64,000 nucleotides of DNA, taken from NCBI GenBank assembly GCA_021819825.1, contig JAKAEZ010000002.1:62001-126000 (forward strand), read 5' to 3'. The position numbers and the translations under genes were made by a program. Below the pieces are notes generated by a model. It did not search any database. It was not told where the DNA came from and worked only from the letters and a program-made list of their open reading frames with translations. This document shows, piece after piece, positions 18,501 to 28,284 of the stretch. The stretch's first letter is position 1; every line of letters starts with the position of its first letter. Source of the DNA: Planctomycetota bacterium. GTDB lineage: Bacteria; Planctomycetota; Phycisphaerae; WQYP01.

Positions 18501-21500
18501 TGTGCACCGCTGGTGGCGATATTGCCATAAAGCGTGATTGTCCCCGAACCTGTGTCTGCCAGGCTGCCCAGAGTGGTAATAGTGCCCAGATCAGCAGTGC
18601 CGCTAAACGCTAGCGTCAATGAGCCACCGCTGCCGCTGAATACCGCGGGTGTGGATGAACCATTTAATGTTGTACCGGTCAATGTGATCGGCGTAGCGGC
18701 CAGAGCTATGGTTCCGTTGTAGCTCTGGGCACTGCTGGTGGTAATATCGCCATACAACGTAGTTGCGCCCAGACCGCTACTGACCAGACTTCCAAGGGTG
18801 GCAATGGTTCCAAGATTGGCATCACCGGTGAAGTTCAGTGTCAACGTATCGCCGCTGCCGCTGAATATTGCCGGTGTGGTTGAACTATTTAGCGTCGTAC
18901 CAGTTAGCACCGCATTAGCGCCCAGCGCCACGATGCTGTTGTACGATTGTCCGCCGTTAGTGATCACAGTCCCGCCGTTGATTTGTGTCAATCCGATGAC
19001 GGTCAGGTTTGCCAATGCGTGGCTTTGGCCTACCGCACCGCCAAATGTCACAGTGCCGGTACCGGCATTAATAGTGAGCGTTTCCGCGGTGGGTGAAGCC
19101 GAGTCTACAGTTGACGCAAAATTCACCGCGCTGTTAGTTGTAGCCAGGATACTATCAGCCCCCAACGCGACCGCATTGTCATAAATTTGGGCACCTGTTG
19201 TAGTCACTGCCCCGCCATTGATAACCGTTGGACCGCTTACCGTCAGGGCCGCCAGTGAATTTAATCCGCCCACCGCGCCGCCGAAGGTCACCGTGCCTGC
19301 ACCGGCGTTAAGCGTCAGTCCTTCAGCACCGGCCGTCACCCCATCGATGCTTGATGAAAAACGTATGCCACCATTATTCGTGGTGGCCATTACGGTATTG
19401 GCCCCCAGGGTCACACTTCCGATATAACTTTGTCCACCGCTGGTTGTCACCGCCCCACCGGTAATGATACTTGGACCACTGACCGTAAGGCTCGCTAATG
19501 AATTCGTGCCACCGACCGCGCCGCCGAAGGTCACAGTTCCCATACCGGTGTCAACCGCCAGACTTTGGGCACCGGCTGTGGCCGCATTTACCGTTGATGA
19601 AAAATTTACCGCCCCGTTATTCGTGGTGGTCAGCGCGGTATCTGAACCGAGTGTTACAATGCCGTTGTAACTCTGGTTGTTGGCGGTGGTGACGGTAGCA
19701 CCGTTGAGATCAATTGCCGCAGCGGTAATATTTAAGGAGTTAGTGTTTAGGGCACCCGCCAGCGTGCTGGTGCCGCCGCTGTCGGCGAGAGTCAGGAAAA
19801 ATCCTGGGCCGCTTACGGTATTAAGAAACGCGATCGATAGCGGATCAGTCAGTGTGGTATTGGCACCCAGCGTCACCGCACCGTTGTAATTCTCCCCGTT
19901 GGTTGTGGCTACCGCACCGCCATTGAGCGCAATTGTGCCGGCGGTAACATGTAACGCACTGGTGGTTATGGTACCGCTAAACGTGCTGGTGCCGCCGCTG
20001 TCAGCCAAAGTCAGAGACGATCCTGCACCACTTACCGCGTTGGCAAAATCAATGGATGTCGAATCGGTCAGCGTGGTATCGGCCCCCAGTGTCACCGCAC
20101 CGATATAATTCTGCCCATTGGATGTGGTTACCGTACCGCCATTGAGCGCAATTGTTCCGGCGGTAATGGTTAATGATTTGGTCGTTACCACGCTGCCCAA
20201 GGTGCTAGCGCCGCCGGTGTCAGCCAGAGTCAGGGACCATTCTGGGCCAGTTACTGTGCCGGCAAAGTCAACAAATAGCGGATCGGTCAGCGTGGTATTG
20301 GCCCCCAATGTAACGCTACCGTGATAACTTTGTCCATTCGTGCTTGTCATCGCACCGCCGTTGATGATTGTCGGACTATCTACAGTAAGACTAGCCAATG
20401 GATTTACGGCCCCGACCGCGCCGCCAAAGATCACGGTTCCGGTACCGGCGTTGACGGTTAGAGCTTCCGCAATACCCGAGGCGGAGTCCACGGTCGAAGC
20501 AAAGGTTACAGCGCTATTGGTTGTGGTCAGCGTAGCACCGGCACCCAGTGTCACAGCACTGTTATAAGTTTGTCCATTCGTGGTTGTAACATTGCCCTCT
20601 AATGTAATGGCCCCAGTGGTGGCCGAGGTGGCCGTAAGTGAGCTGATTGTAAAAGCGCCGGATGCTCCCAGCGATATATTTCCGTGCGGCGCACTTAGGA
20701 TGAGATTCGCATCTGATACGGGCGTCGAACTGCCGCCTACCAGAGTAATATTTCCACTTAACGACGTGATGAAGTAGCTGCTGCCTGTTAAGACGCCGGT
20801 TGTAAACTGCGTCAGCGCAGGCAAACCGGTATCCTGAATTGTTGCATCCTGCGTCAAAGAGATGCTGCGCGGTGCGGCGGTGCCGACGGTATCGGCAAGT
20901 AGGAGATTAGCGAGGCTTCCCAAGGTATCGCCGGTGCCTGTTGCCGCATAACTCTGCGTATCGGCATTAATGGTAACTGCAACCGGTACGCTCAAGGGAT
21001 TCCCGCCGCCGGTAGAAGATGTAGATATGGACAGGTCATTGGCCGTGATGCTCCCCCCTAAGATAATCGTCCCCGCAGTGGCGACACTGAAATTATTGAG
21101 AGTTGCGATACTGCCGTCCAACGAAACCGTACCCGTGCCGGTCTGGCTGATCGCGAGATTATCTGACGACGTCGCCACGACGGAATTCAATGCTATTCCA
21201 GTTACGCCGCTGTCAGTCAGCGTAATATTGGCGGCGTTGAGCGACAAAGTACCGTCATACGTTTGCCCGCTCGTTGTGGTAATGTTTCCACTTAGCAAAG
21301 TGGTTCCACTGACGTTTAACGCCGCCAGGTTGGTTGTCCTGCCCACGTCACTGTCAAACACCGCATTAGATATTAATCCTCCGCCGCCGATACTCAGCGT
21401 GTCAGCACCATTTACTGTATTGCCGAAGGTTATCGCTTCAGCCGTGCCGCTGTTGTTGGCTGTGAGCGTAATGGGTGACGCGTTAAGCGTCACTGCGCCA

Positions 21501-24500
21501 AGGAAGTTCTGCGCGCCGGTGGTGGTCACATTTCCACCCAGCGAAGTGGCTCCACTGACGTTTAACGCCGCCAGGTTGGTCGTGCCGCCCACCTTACCCT
21601 GAAACACCGCATTGGATGTTAATCCTCCGCCGCCGATATTCAATGTATCCGCGCCATCCACAGTGCTGCCGAAGATTATCGTTTGAACTGTGCCACTGCT
21701 GTTGGCGGTAAGTGTTATGGTTGACGAATTAAGCGCCACCGCACCCGTATAGTTCTGCGCGCCGGTTGTGGAGATATTCCCGTTAAGCGTGGTGGTGCCC
21801 GTACCGGTATCCTCCAGAATGCCCAACGCGCTGATAGCTCCTAAATTGGCCCTGAAATTGAAATGCAGATTCAGCGTCTCTCCCACCCCGGTGAACGAAG
21901 CACCAGACAGCGAAGAAGCGTTGAGCGTGGCACCCGAAAGTTTGATCGGAGTACGCGCAAGTGCGACAGCACCGGTGTAATTTTGTGCACCTGTGGTGGT
22001 GACATTGCCATTAAGTGTTGTCGCTCCGTTGACCGTCAAGGAAACCGGGGCGAGCGTTGCGCCGACACTCTGATCAAATGTGGCGCTTTCGGGCACCGTT
22101 GTTGTGCCGATTGTCAGGGAATCAGCCGCCGTGCTGGCATTGAGTGCGGAAGCAAATACAACATTCCCGCTACTGGCCCCGGTATCCATGGCATCGGCTC
22201 CATCGAGCGTTACGGCGGCCTGAAATGTTGTTGTGCCACTGGCCCCCGCGAGCGTTTCACCGGAAGCAAACGTAAACGGGGTCGTGAAGTTCAGCGTGCC
22301 AACGCCGCTGAAAGAGCTCACAGATACCCCTGAAGCACTGAAACCCAGATTCAATGTGCCGCTGCTGCCTGAAAACGCAGGGCTGCCGCCAGCAGTAAGA
22401 GTTGTGCCATTCAGCGTCAAAGTCTCAGAACCTAGAGTAACTGTACCTCCAAAGACTTGCGCGGAATTGGTGCTCTCGAGAATTGTGGTGCCTGAAATGG
22501 TCGTGTTGCCCTGAAAATCAAAGCCATTGCCGCTCGTCGCGGATGCCGAAAAATCGCCCTGGATTGTTACCGCCGCAGTGATCCCACTGGTGGTCCATGA
22601 CGCCGCCGTGACGCTTCCAGTTGTTGATCCAAGAATCTTGATCGGCAAGCCAAAAATAACGTTATCTGAAGATATTGTGCCGGCTAATGCGGTCAAATCA
22701 AGCGTGCCGCCACTGGCCAACAGCGACACACCCTGCTGAATATCTCCTTTATAGCTGCCCGATGACCCAACTGCCACCAAGTTCACACCTGTACCTGCTA
22801 CTGATACCGGCGCGGAAATGGAGGCATTAAGATCAATCGTCGGCGATGAAAAAGTTGCAGCGCCGGTACTTCCCGTAATCGGTCCATTAACGGTAATTGA
22901 GTTACCTGTACCACTGCCTATAACACTCAATGCCCCGGCGGCACCGGGTGCGCCGCCACCGCTGCTGCCGCCGCTGGTACTCCCACCCGCACTGGAATTT
23001 GGCGTCGCCGAGCCGGCACTTGCGGCACTGCCGGAAATCCCGCCTCCGTTGCCGGCGCCACCATTACCCGAACCGCCTCCCACGACCAGCGAGGCTGCGG
23101 TACCACTGATACCCCCGCCGCCGCCCAAGGTGGCACCCGTGCTTCCACTTGTCGTAATAATGTTCGTACCGGAAAGCGTTACGTCATCCGCTGTTTGGAT
23201 TCCAGCCGCTCCGCCTCCAGCGCCTGAACTGTTGAACGTCGATCCGGTGATTGCGATTGCGCCGGTACCTGAGTATAGGGCGATGGCACCGGCACCGCCT
23301 ACACCCTGCGATGACGTATTGATGGTGACTCCCGTGAGTGAAATGGCACCAACCCCTGTTGCATCAATTCCAACGCCACCGCCGCCACCATCACTGGCGG
23401 CCCCATCGCTTCCACCAGTAGTATTAATTGTGACGCCCGACAGATTGACGGTCCCCGACGCCGAAGAAATCAGAATGCCGCCGCCGGGGCCGCCGGTGCT
23501 GCCGCTGGCCGAGCTGTTGCCGCCGGCTGCCGATAGATTTCCATCAATGGTTACACCGGTACTGCCAAAAATTGTAATGGCTCCCGCATTTCCACCGCCC
23601 GTTGTGCTGCTATTGTTGCCACTGACATTAATCGAGCCACTCGATGAAACCACCGCAGTTCCGCTGGAATTAATGTCTATAATCCCGCCATTGTTACTGC
23701 TTGAATTCGTGCCGGCCAGGACATTGTTGAGCGTAAAATTCAGAGTGTTTCCACTACTGACCGTTGCCGTAAAATTCCCGCCATTGGTGTTGATCGGCGC
23801 GTTGACATAAATCGCGCTGCCCGCCCCTGTACCGGAAGTTAGATTTCCGCCCGCCTGAAGCGTCACGGCGAGATCAGCGCTAGCGGCACTTCCGCTTGCC
23901 GGAGCTATCCCTGCCTCAATATCAATGCCATTGGCAGCCTCGAGCGTAAGCGTAGTGCTGGCGGTCAAAGTGGGATTAATGGCACTGGAAACCGTTATAT
24001 TGCCCAACGCCGCGCCGCTACTGCCGGTCGCATCAACAAGAACTCCTGTATTAGATGCCAAAGCGGTATCAAGGGTGCTTGTGTTCACGTTTGCACCCGT
24101 CGCGGTAGGCTTGAACTTTTCCGGATTTGAGCCGGTGCTCGAAGTATTGCTGTCCGCTGCGGTGCTGATGGTGACATCCAGCGGATCCAGCAGCCATTCG
24201 CCGGCACTTCCGCCACCGGCTCCCGCTGCTGTGATCGCAGCGCCAGGACTTACATCAAGCACCTGTCCCGATGTGTCCACCAGGCCGCCATTTCCGGTGC
24301 CTGTGGACGACGCATTCAAAATGGCATCTGAACCGATAAAATCATATCCACTGGCATCCGAATAACCCGTAACCGAGGCGGCATCCGGCTTTACGCCGAT
24401 GAGAATTTTTCCCCCGCCGTGGGCACCCTGGGCGCTTAACGCAGCGGAGGCATTGTTATAATTCCCCGCCGCATCCGCCGTTACACCTATGCCGATATTT

Positions 24501-25459
24501 CCGCCATTAACGGCAATCGTGCCACCCGTGGAACCGGCCCCCTGATTCGCTGCATCAATTTTACCGGATACCAGAACGGTCGAATCGGCACCAGCAGCCT
24601 GGATGCTGACGTTGGCCGCCTTAATTGTGCCGGAGGTGTTGATCGCCAGGGAATACATATCTCCTGCGCGAATTGCGACATCCCCACCGGCAGCGTCAAT
24701 TGTGCCGCTATTGCTAACCCCCGGCGTTGCGCCCTTCGCATTCGTATTCCCCGCCCCCGCCACCTGCACCAGAAAGGGCGAGCCAAGTTTGCTCACATAA
24801 ACATCTTTCCCCGCCGCCATGACCACCATTCCCTCCGGCGTGAGAATGGTTCCGTTGTTGCTGATATTGCCCGCCGCAAATGTTACGTCACCGGCTTTAA
24901 TGACCCCGGCATTGGTGATCGAGCCGCTGTTATCAGTAAATGAATTTACGCCAGATAGAAAATCCGCATCGGACATGTGGCCCGCCGCGGCATACAGTTG
25001 CCCCACATTAATCACCGCGCCGGCACCAAACATGACACCGGCAGGATTCACAAAATACACCACGCCATTGGCGTTGAGCGTACCGTCGATTTGGGTTGGA
25101 GTCGGACCGATAATGCGGTTGAGTACACGGGCCGAAGCCGAGGGCTGAATAAAATTAACGGTATTACCCTGCGGGATACCGAATTTTTGATAATTGATGA
25201 TGGTGTTGTTGGCCGCGGTAATGGTCGTCACACTGCCGGCCTGCGCAAAAGCTGCTGTACCCGCTGCCACATTGGCTACTTGTATCGGTCCGCCGGCGCG
25301 TGCCGCCGCAATGGGAAATGCCATCGCGACCGCAGCCGCCAACAGGCTCACCGAGCGACTGCGCAAAAATGCCGCGACTGGCCACCGTGCAGCCCCGGAA
25401 GGCAAACGTAAAGAATATCCGAGGGGCGGTTTTTTCCGTTGTATCATCTTGCCTGACAT
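15590..25459 (-). CDS. Giant two-partner secretion exoprotein (TpsA, filamentous haemagglutinin-like)
   Basis: About 3,289 residues. The start at 25459 (MSGKMIQRKKPPLGYS) follows GGAGAAGAGG. An extended signal peptide ends near AAARAGG (about residue 60). The TPS secretion domain follows, with NTVNFIQPSASARVLNRI, then NGVVYFVNPAGVMFGAGA, a variant of the usual NPNGI signature. The rest is low in charge and rich in Gly, Ser, Thr, Asn and Ala: a Gly-rich part (about 22.9-23.2 kb), then tandem beta-helix repeats of about 73-80 residues. The last 205 or so residues (15590-16210) are not repetitive and contain LSSEQRQILREAGINARNTS and VLFRDSYNDYAKA. It is probably a secreted or surface beta-helix adhesin exported by the TpsB just upstream. 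No toxin domain is recognised at the C-terminus. Confidence 0.88.
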   Translation of the reverse strand: MSGKMIQRKKPPLGYSLRLPSGAARWPVAAFLRSRSVSLLAAAVAMAFPIAAARAGGPIQVANVAAGTAAFAQAGSVTTITAANNTIINYQKFGIPQGNTVNFIQPSASARVLNRIIGPTPTQIDGTLNANGVVYFVNPAGVMFGAGAVINVGQLYAAAGHMSDADFLSGVNSFTDNSGSITNAGVIKAGDVTFAAGNISNNGTILTPEGMVVMAAGKDVYVSKLGSPFLVQVAGAGNTNAKGATPGVSNSGTIDAAGGDVAIRAGDMYSLAINTSGTIKAANVSIQAAGADSTVLVSGKIDAANQGAGSTGGTIAVNGGNIGIGVTADAAGNYNNASAALSAQGAHGGGKILIGVKPDAASVTGYSDASGYDFIGSDAILNASSTGTGNGGLVDTSGQVLDVSPGAAITAAGAGGGSAGEWLLDPLDVTISTAADSNTSSTGSNPEKFKPTATGANVNTSTLDTALASNTGVLVDATGSSGAALGNITVSSAINPTLTASTTLTLEAANGIDIEAGIAPASGSAASADLAVTLQAGGNLTSGTGAGSAIYVNAPINTNGGNFTATVSSGNTLNFTLNNVLAGTNSSSNNGGIIDINSSGTAVVSSSGSINVSGNNSSTTGGGNAGAITIFGSTGVTIDGNLSAAGGNSSASGSTGGPGGGILISSASGTVNLSGVTINTTGGSDGAASDGGGGGVGIDATGVGAISLTGVTINTSSQGVGGAGAIALYSGTGAIAITGSTFNSSGAGGGAAGIQTADDVTLSGTNIITTSGSTGATLGGGGGISGTAASLVVGGGSGNGGAGNGGGISGSAASAGSATPNSSAGGSTSGGSSGGGAPGAAGALSVIGSGTGNSITVNGPITGSTGAATFSSPTIDLNASISAPVSVAGTGVNLVAVGSSGSYKGDIQQGVSLLASGGTLDLTALAGTISSDNVIFGLPIKILGSTTGSVTAASWTTSGITAAVTIQGDFSASATSGNGFDFQGNTTISGTTILESTNSAQVFGGTVTLGSETLTLNGTTLTAGGSPAFSGSSGTLNLGFSASGVSVSSFSGVGTLNFTTPFTFASGETLAGASGTTTFQAAVTLDGADAMDTGASSGNVVFASALNASTAADSLTIGTTTVPESATFDQSVGATLAPVSLTVNGATTLNGNVTTTGAQNYTGAVALARTPIKLSGATLNASSLSGASFTGVGETLNLHFNFRANLGAISALGILEDTGTGTTTLNGNISTTGAQNYTGAVALNSSTITLTANSSGTVQTIIFGSTVDGADTLNIGGGGLTSNAVFQGKVGGTTNLAALNVSGATSLGGNVTTTGAQNFLGAVTLNASPITLTANNSGTAEAITFGNTVNGADTLSIGGGGLISNAVFDSDVGRTTNLAALNVSGTTLLSGNITTTSGQTYDGTLSLNAANITLTDSGVTGIALNSVVATSSDNLAISQTGTGTVSLDGSIATLNNFSVATAGTIILGGSITANDLSISTSSTGGGNPLSVPVAVTINADTQSYAATGTGDTLGSLANLLLADTVGTAAPRSISLTQDATIQDTGLPALTQFTTGVLTGSSYFITSLSGNITLVGGSSTPVSDANLILSAPHGNISLGASGAFTISSLTATSATTGAITLEGNVTTTNGQTYNSAVTLGAGATLTTTNSAVTFASTVDSASGIAEALTVNAGTGTVIFGGAVGAVNPLASLTVDSPTIINGGAMTSTNGQSYHGSVTLGANTTLTDPLFVDFAGTVTGPEWSLTLADTGGASTLGSVVTTKSLTITAGTIALNGGTVTTSNGQNYIGAVTLGADTTLTDSTSIDFANAVSGAGSSLTLADSGGTSTFSGTITTSALHVTAGTIALNGGAVATTNGENYNGAVTLGANTTLTDPLSIAFLNTVSGPGFFLTLADSGGTSTLAGALNTNSLNITAAAIDLNGATVTTANNQSYNGIVTLGSDTALTTTNNGAVNFSSTVNAATAGAQSLAVDTGMGTVTFGGAVGGTNSLASLTVSGPSIITGGAVTTSGGQSYIGSVTLGANTVMATTNNGGIRFSSSIDGVTAGAEGLTLNAGAGTVTFGGAVGGLNSLAALTVSGPTVINGGAVTTTGAQIYDNAVALGADSILATTNSAVNFASTVDSASPTAETLTINAGTGTVTFGGAVGQSHALANLTVIGLTQINGGTVITNGGQSYNSIVALGANAVLTGTTLNSSTTPAIFSGSGDTLTLNFTGDANLGTIATLGSLVSSGLGATTLYGDITTSSAQSYNGTIALAATPITLTGTTLNGSSTPAVFSGSGGSLTLAFSGTADLGTITTLGSLADTGSGTITLYGNIATSGAQSYNGTVALAATPITLTGTMLNNSTTPAIFSGSGDTLTLDFSGNANLGTIATLGSLVSTGLGAITLYGDITTSGAQSYNGTVSLASAAITLTGTKLNSSSTPAVFSGSGGALTLAFSGTADLGAISALGSLADTGLGTTTLYGNITTSGAQSYNGTVSLGSAAITLTGTTLNSSTTPAVFSGSGDALTLNFSGNTNIGTISTLGSLANTGPGATTLYGNITTSGFQSYNGTVSLSAGAITLTGTTLNSSSTPAVFSGSGGALTLAFSGNANLGTITALNSLADTGSGTTTLYGNITTSGNQTYSSPTGIASALTLTGTNLNPSPNAAAIFSGAGAPALTLDFSRSYNVNLGASSGLASLDLGVPSTVPFNILTSTTLSYPLTVAGTVTVGQSGDPAGSVITLTGSAFTFKSSFDAASPNDGVVFAALSGTPSNVEFDGVVGGSSANPDLASLTVQGTTTVNGGAVNTVNSQIYDGGVTINGGGTTTFTSTQGGIAENGGISDTTGGITLSPDSALMVPNPDPILGAGATTGDFRPQNYLTLNGNITASGTVTLAPNAPSFNNVNNPVPDAATIITTIQSGTVTVTGTNIYMGMSQKWTSLTSLTLNANVAGGANVAALGDLNVAGTLTVRANTIDMLLRPAGSQLVPGSSSGVLGLHVNTPGSEGVDIVANSLNLTGSVVPVGAVTDYAPQFAYGPGGTVTGSITPNSPGVHYYGVNVVPSTLMASGIADGRLTTYYLDLKASGPSTSNVTVAVAPILPPPPPQFNSVVVLSSEQRQILREAGINARNTSIDNILNLFGGKAVFNDIPTSDGMIIVHPTLLDYYVTTSRLPYQQTKDFIAMYRDLFLAPVIDPKTHQPELDQRGNPIYRSRRMELHVLFRDSYNDYAKAVGAAHATPLGFRTWLEKTPGQTKVLSTLNQLRTLLRQVRQLGLTSVELRLSHSTILAELNPGALSERQFEETVMGHRLSKL
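17606..18955 (-). repeat. 225-bp coding tandem repeats with 450-bp alternation
   Basis: Six units of exactly 225 bp (75 residues) start at 17606, 17831, 18056, 18281, 18506 and 18731; each encodes a block like TTLYGNITTSGAQSYNGTV. Two sub-types alternate: units at 17606, 18056 and 18506 share one version (encoding ALNSLADTG or ALGSLADTG), and units at 17831, 18281 and 18731 share the other (TLGSLANTG or TLGSLVSTG). The array therefore has a 450-bp higher-order period, which suggests duplication of a pair of units. Confidence 0.85.
18956..20610 (-). repeat. Degenerate 66-82 residue repeats of TpsA
   Basis: Two further families of coding repeats are seen. One, around 18.95-19.68 and 20.34-20.58 kb, encodes blocks such as TGTVTFGGAVGGTNSLASLTV. 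The other, around 19.68-20.34 kb, has a period of about 220 bp and encodes blocks such as LTLADSGGTSTLAGALNT. They are less alike than the 225-bp units, so they are probably older copies. All would fold as turns of a right-handed beta-helix. Confidence 0.7.
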
Positions 25460-25535
25460 ATACCTCTTCTCCGTAAAATAGCGGCCAAACCCTCCAGGGC
25501 GCGCCGGGCGCACGAATCCAAAATATCATCGCCGG

Positions 25536-27722
25536 CTAATAGCTTACCGACAGCACAAAATTTACCACGCTAGACCCGGCAGTTACGCCCCCCTGCCCGG
25601 TGGCGGCCGCACTGACCGGGTTTAACGCCACGCCCCAATCCACCAAAGCACTGAAGTTTTTCGACAACGTTATTTTTGCTCCAATGCCGGTGCTGATCAG
25701 CGTTGCACCGGCTTCATAGGATTGCTTTTGACTTTGGGCAACTTCTCCGCCGTCAACAAACGCGCTTAACACCAGGTCCCAGTCCGGCCGACCGTATGGG
25801 GTCTGCGGCACCAGGCGAAATAGATGCCCGAATATTTTGGTTTTGGGATTCGGATTCACCGGGAACAGCCGTGGAATATGCAGATTGTACTGAATGGTGC
25901 CGTAAATGCCGCTGTCACCGGCGACAATGGATTGCGGGTACCCGCGCACCGAATACAAACCGCCAATGACCGATTCTTCCTGGGGAATCAGCCGCTGTCC
26001 AAAGGCGTATTGCCCGCTGACGCGCAGCAATACCTGATTGGCCAGCACGCTGCGGCCTTCGGCAAAACTTTTATGAAACAACAGGGGTTCAAGATAAAAC
26101 GAATCTTCACCGGTCGCCTGCACAATGGCCCACGTTGGATCCGTGTTAAGTCGCCCCAGATTGTTCAGTGCCTGCTGCGATGCACTGGTATATTGCCCCA
26201 AGGCGGTCACGCTTCCGGTCTGGCGCGATGTGTTGCCCGTGCGATTTAATCTTAAAGATACATACGGCAGAAAGAAATCAGCACTTCCATTTTGCTGAAA
26301 ACTCACATTGTCCACATTTACCTGCTGGTACTGTGCCCCCAGCACACCATATACAAACAGATTTTTAAATTGCGCCAGGTTGACAATCAACTCCCCGCCG
26401 CCGAAAGCGGTACGCCCGTTAAAATCCAAGTTGCCTAAACCAACATTGGACGCGTTGTATTGCTGATAACCGCCGAATACCCGCCCCTGCAGGCGGTCAA
26501 TACCAAAAATGGGAAATTGATACGATACATTGACATCCTGCGCTTTGGTGAAGCTGGCGGTGTCATAATTGACATTAAGAATATCATCATGCCCGGTTAA
26601 CTGATCATCAATAAATCCGAATTGCTCAACCAGGGAACTGGTTTGCGGCGTGCCGGTGTTGGATATCTGCGCGTAAACCAGCCACGGTTTTGCCTCATGC
26701 ACCAGATAGTCCAGAATCACCGAATCGGGTTCACTTCCCGGCGAAAGCGCAATGCTGACCTGCCGTCCCGGCTGCTGATTAAGACGCAGCACATAATCAT
26801 CCAGCCACCCGCGTTCAAGAATATCATCCGCCGCGGCATCGGTGGTTGGTTTGGCTGATGCTTGAATGGGTGAATCGGCACGAATGAAATTTGTGCGACT
26901 ATCATTTATGGTCCGTTTACCGCCCAAGCCCTGCCCCGATGCGATGGTCCGCACTTCCTGGACGATGGCTTCATGAATGGACAAATGCAACGTGGTATCG
27001 CCGCGGGGGCGCAAATCTCTCTGGCCCCGGAAATCTTTCCCCGCCACCTGAACAAATACGCCAATGACTCCAGATTTATTTATATATTTAACCAATTGTT
27101 GTTCAATACTTTCCAGCGCACTTAAATAAAAGTGCTGCGGTCGATGCCGCGCGTTTATCTGCGACAACGTCAATGTCACGACAGGATACGCCGGCCGCAC
27201 GGTTTTGCTTCCCGCCACCATGTGCCCCGCCGCCACAAAACCGTCCCGGGACTCCGCCAGGCGCAAGGGATGCTTCATCAGATGCGCGATCGCCGGAAGA
27301 ATTTTCCGGGGGTATTTATAATTCAGCATAAATGTGCTAACTGTGTAAATTGGCCCATCCGCGGCCGTCGCCGGCGGTAATTCCATTGGCGATCCAGGTG
27401 TGGTTGCCGAGCCATGTTGCGGTTTTTTTTCCGTTAGCTTCCTCGCGGAAATCTCGCGAGCCGTTTTCCCTGGGGGCTTTTTCGCCCCGCCTGCGGAGGT
27501 GGCCTGGCCAGTTGTCGCCGGTTGCGTGGCGGCAAGCAATCCAACGACCGAATCATTCGCGGCACCCCAACATAGCTGGGTACTGGAACCGACCACCAGC
27601 GCTGCGGCCAAAAACGTGAATTTTCGGCAACGATTTTCGCGCCCCAACGCCTTACCAACGCCCTTGGATTTATTGTCAACGGCGAAGTGCGCATCCGGGG
27701 CAGTATGAACCGAAGCTCTCAT
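25536..27722 (-). CDS. Two-partner secretion outer-membrane transporter (TpsB, ShlB/FhaC-like)
   Basis: 728 residues from the ATG at 27722, chosen because AAGGAG lies 5 bp upstream. A signal peptide ends near STQLCWGA (about residue 54). A Pro/Thr/Lys-rich linker (about 60-115) precedes POTRA-like sequence (IYTVSTFMLNYKYPRKILPAIAHLM). The C-terminal half has alternating amphipathic strands of a 16-strand Omp85/TpsB barrel, with the diagnostic GGLYSVRGYPQS loop motif (VRGY/F of TpsB proteins) and a final strand VVNFVLSVSY ending in an aromatic. It lies 76 bp upstream of tpsA in the same direction and should export it through the outer membrane. The presence of a TpsB barrel supports a diderm envelope. 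Confidence 0.9.
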   Translation of the reverse strand: MRASVHTAPDAHFAVDNKSKGVGKALGRENRCRKFTFLAAALVVGSSTQLCWGAANDSVVGLLAATQPATTGQATSAGGAKKPPGKTAREISARKLTEKKPQHGSATTPGSPMELPPATAADGPIYTVSTFMLNYKYPRKILPAIAHLMKHPLRLAESRDGFVAAGHMVAGSKTVRPAYPVVTLTLSQINARHRPQHFYLSALESIEQQLVKYINKSGVIGVFVQVAGKDFRGQRDLRPRGDTTLHLSIHEAIVQEVRTIASGQGLGGKRTINDSRTNFIRADSPIQASAKPTTDAAADDILERGWLDDYVLRLNQQPGRQVSIALSPGSEPDSVILDYLVHEAKPWLVYAQISNTGTPQTSSLVEQFGFIDDQLTGHDDILNVNYDTASFTKAQDVNVSYQFPIFGIDRLQGRVFGGYQQYNASNVGLGNLDFNGRTAFGGGELIVNLAQFKNLFVYGVLGAQYQQVNVDNVSFQQNGSADFFLPYVSLRLNRTGNTSRQTGSVTALGQYTSASQQALNNLGRLNTDPTWAIVQATGEDSFYLEPLLFHKSFAEGRSVLANQVLLRVSGQYAFGQRLIPQEESVIGGLYSVRGYPQSIVAGDSGIYGTIQYNLHIPRLFPVNPNPKTKIFGHLFRLVPQTPYGRPDWDLVLSAFVDGGEVAQSQKQSYEAGATLISTGIGAKITLSKNFSALVDWGVALNPVSAAATGQGGVTAGSSVVNFVLSVSY

Positions 27723-28284
27723 GAGTCTCCTTGCGCTTGGACAGCAGGCCCGTTCAGGCTTTTGCAGCCGTGCCATCCCATCCCGGCTGCCAGGTCATTT
27801 ATCAGTGAGTTTAGAATTCAAAATCATGCAATTAAGCTTGCATTGCCAATAGTTTATATCGCACGTCAGGATATTTGGCGCGGTCAGGATCTTACCCATG
27901 CCCGTACATATGCGATTGCCTTCTTGCGGCTTATCGCGGCAGTACACCGCTGATTTACTATTATAATTCAAATCAATTCTAAATCCACCACCACACCACA
28001 TTTTTCATTCCCTGGTCAGATTTTTTGCCTTGGTCCGCGGTTCACGCAACCCAATCAGGGGGTGCAGAACTGATGCTTTCTGCGGCTCCCGACCGCCGGC
28101 CTTTGATCACTGGATAAACTCCGGAAATGCCGTTATTCTAATATCCAGTGTTTGTAGCCGCGAAAGCCCAATGGTTGGGTCGCGGCATTATCAGCGTTCT
28201 AGCCGACGCTGCATTGCTCCGACGCCCCCTGCCCGATAGCCGTAAGTACCGGCGCGGCGGGCATCGCAGCCGGTGAAGCAGATC
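27723..28284. other. AT-rich divergent intergenic region between tpsB and ptsI
   Basis: 562 bp without a convincing gene. It contains an AT-rich core near 27940-27990 in which TATAAT-like hexamers can be read on both strands (27960-27967), a likely place for the tpsBA and ptsI promoters, but no clear -35 is paired with them. Short open frames (for example 27795-28001 minus) lack ribosome sites and family patterns. Confidence 0.4.

Noticed and set aside
17606-20610. Regular spacing that might be taken for a CRISPR array
   Set aside because: Units are 220-246 bp, contiguous and coding in one frame; there are no short repeats with unique spacers.
20970-21602. Other long plus-strand frames across 16.7-24.8 kb (for example this 210-codon one)
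   Set aside because: They recur at the period of the tpsA repeats and encode repetitive Val/Pro/Leu peptides; they are shadows of tpsA.
22818-23810. A 330-codon plus-strand open frame rich in Pro, Ala and Leu
   Set aside because: It is the antisense of the Gly/Ser-rich part of tpsA. Low-complexity GC-rich coding DNA opens the opposite strand, and there is no ribosome site or family pattern.
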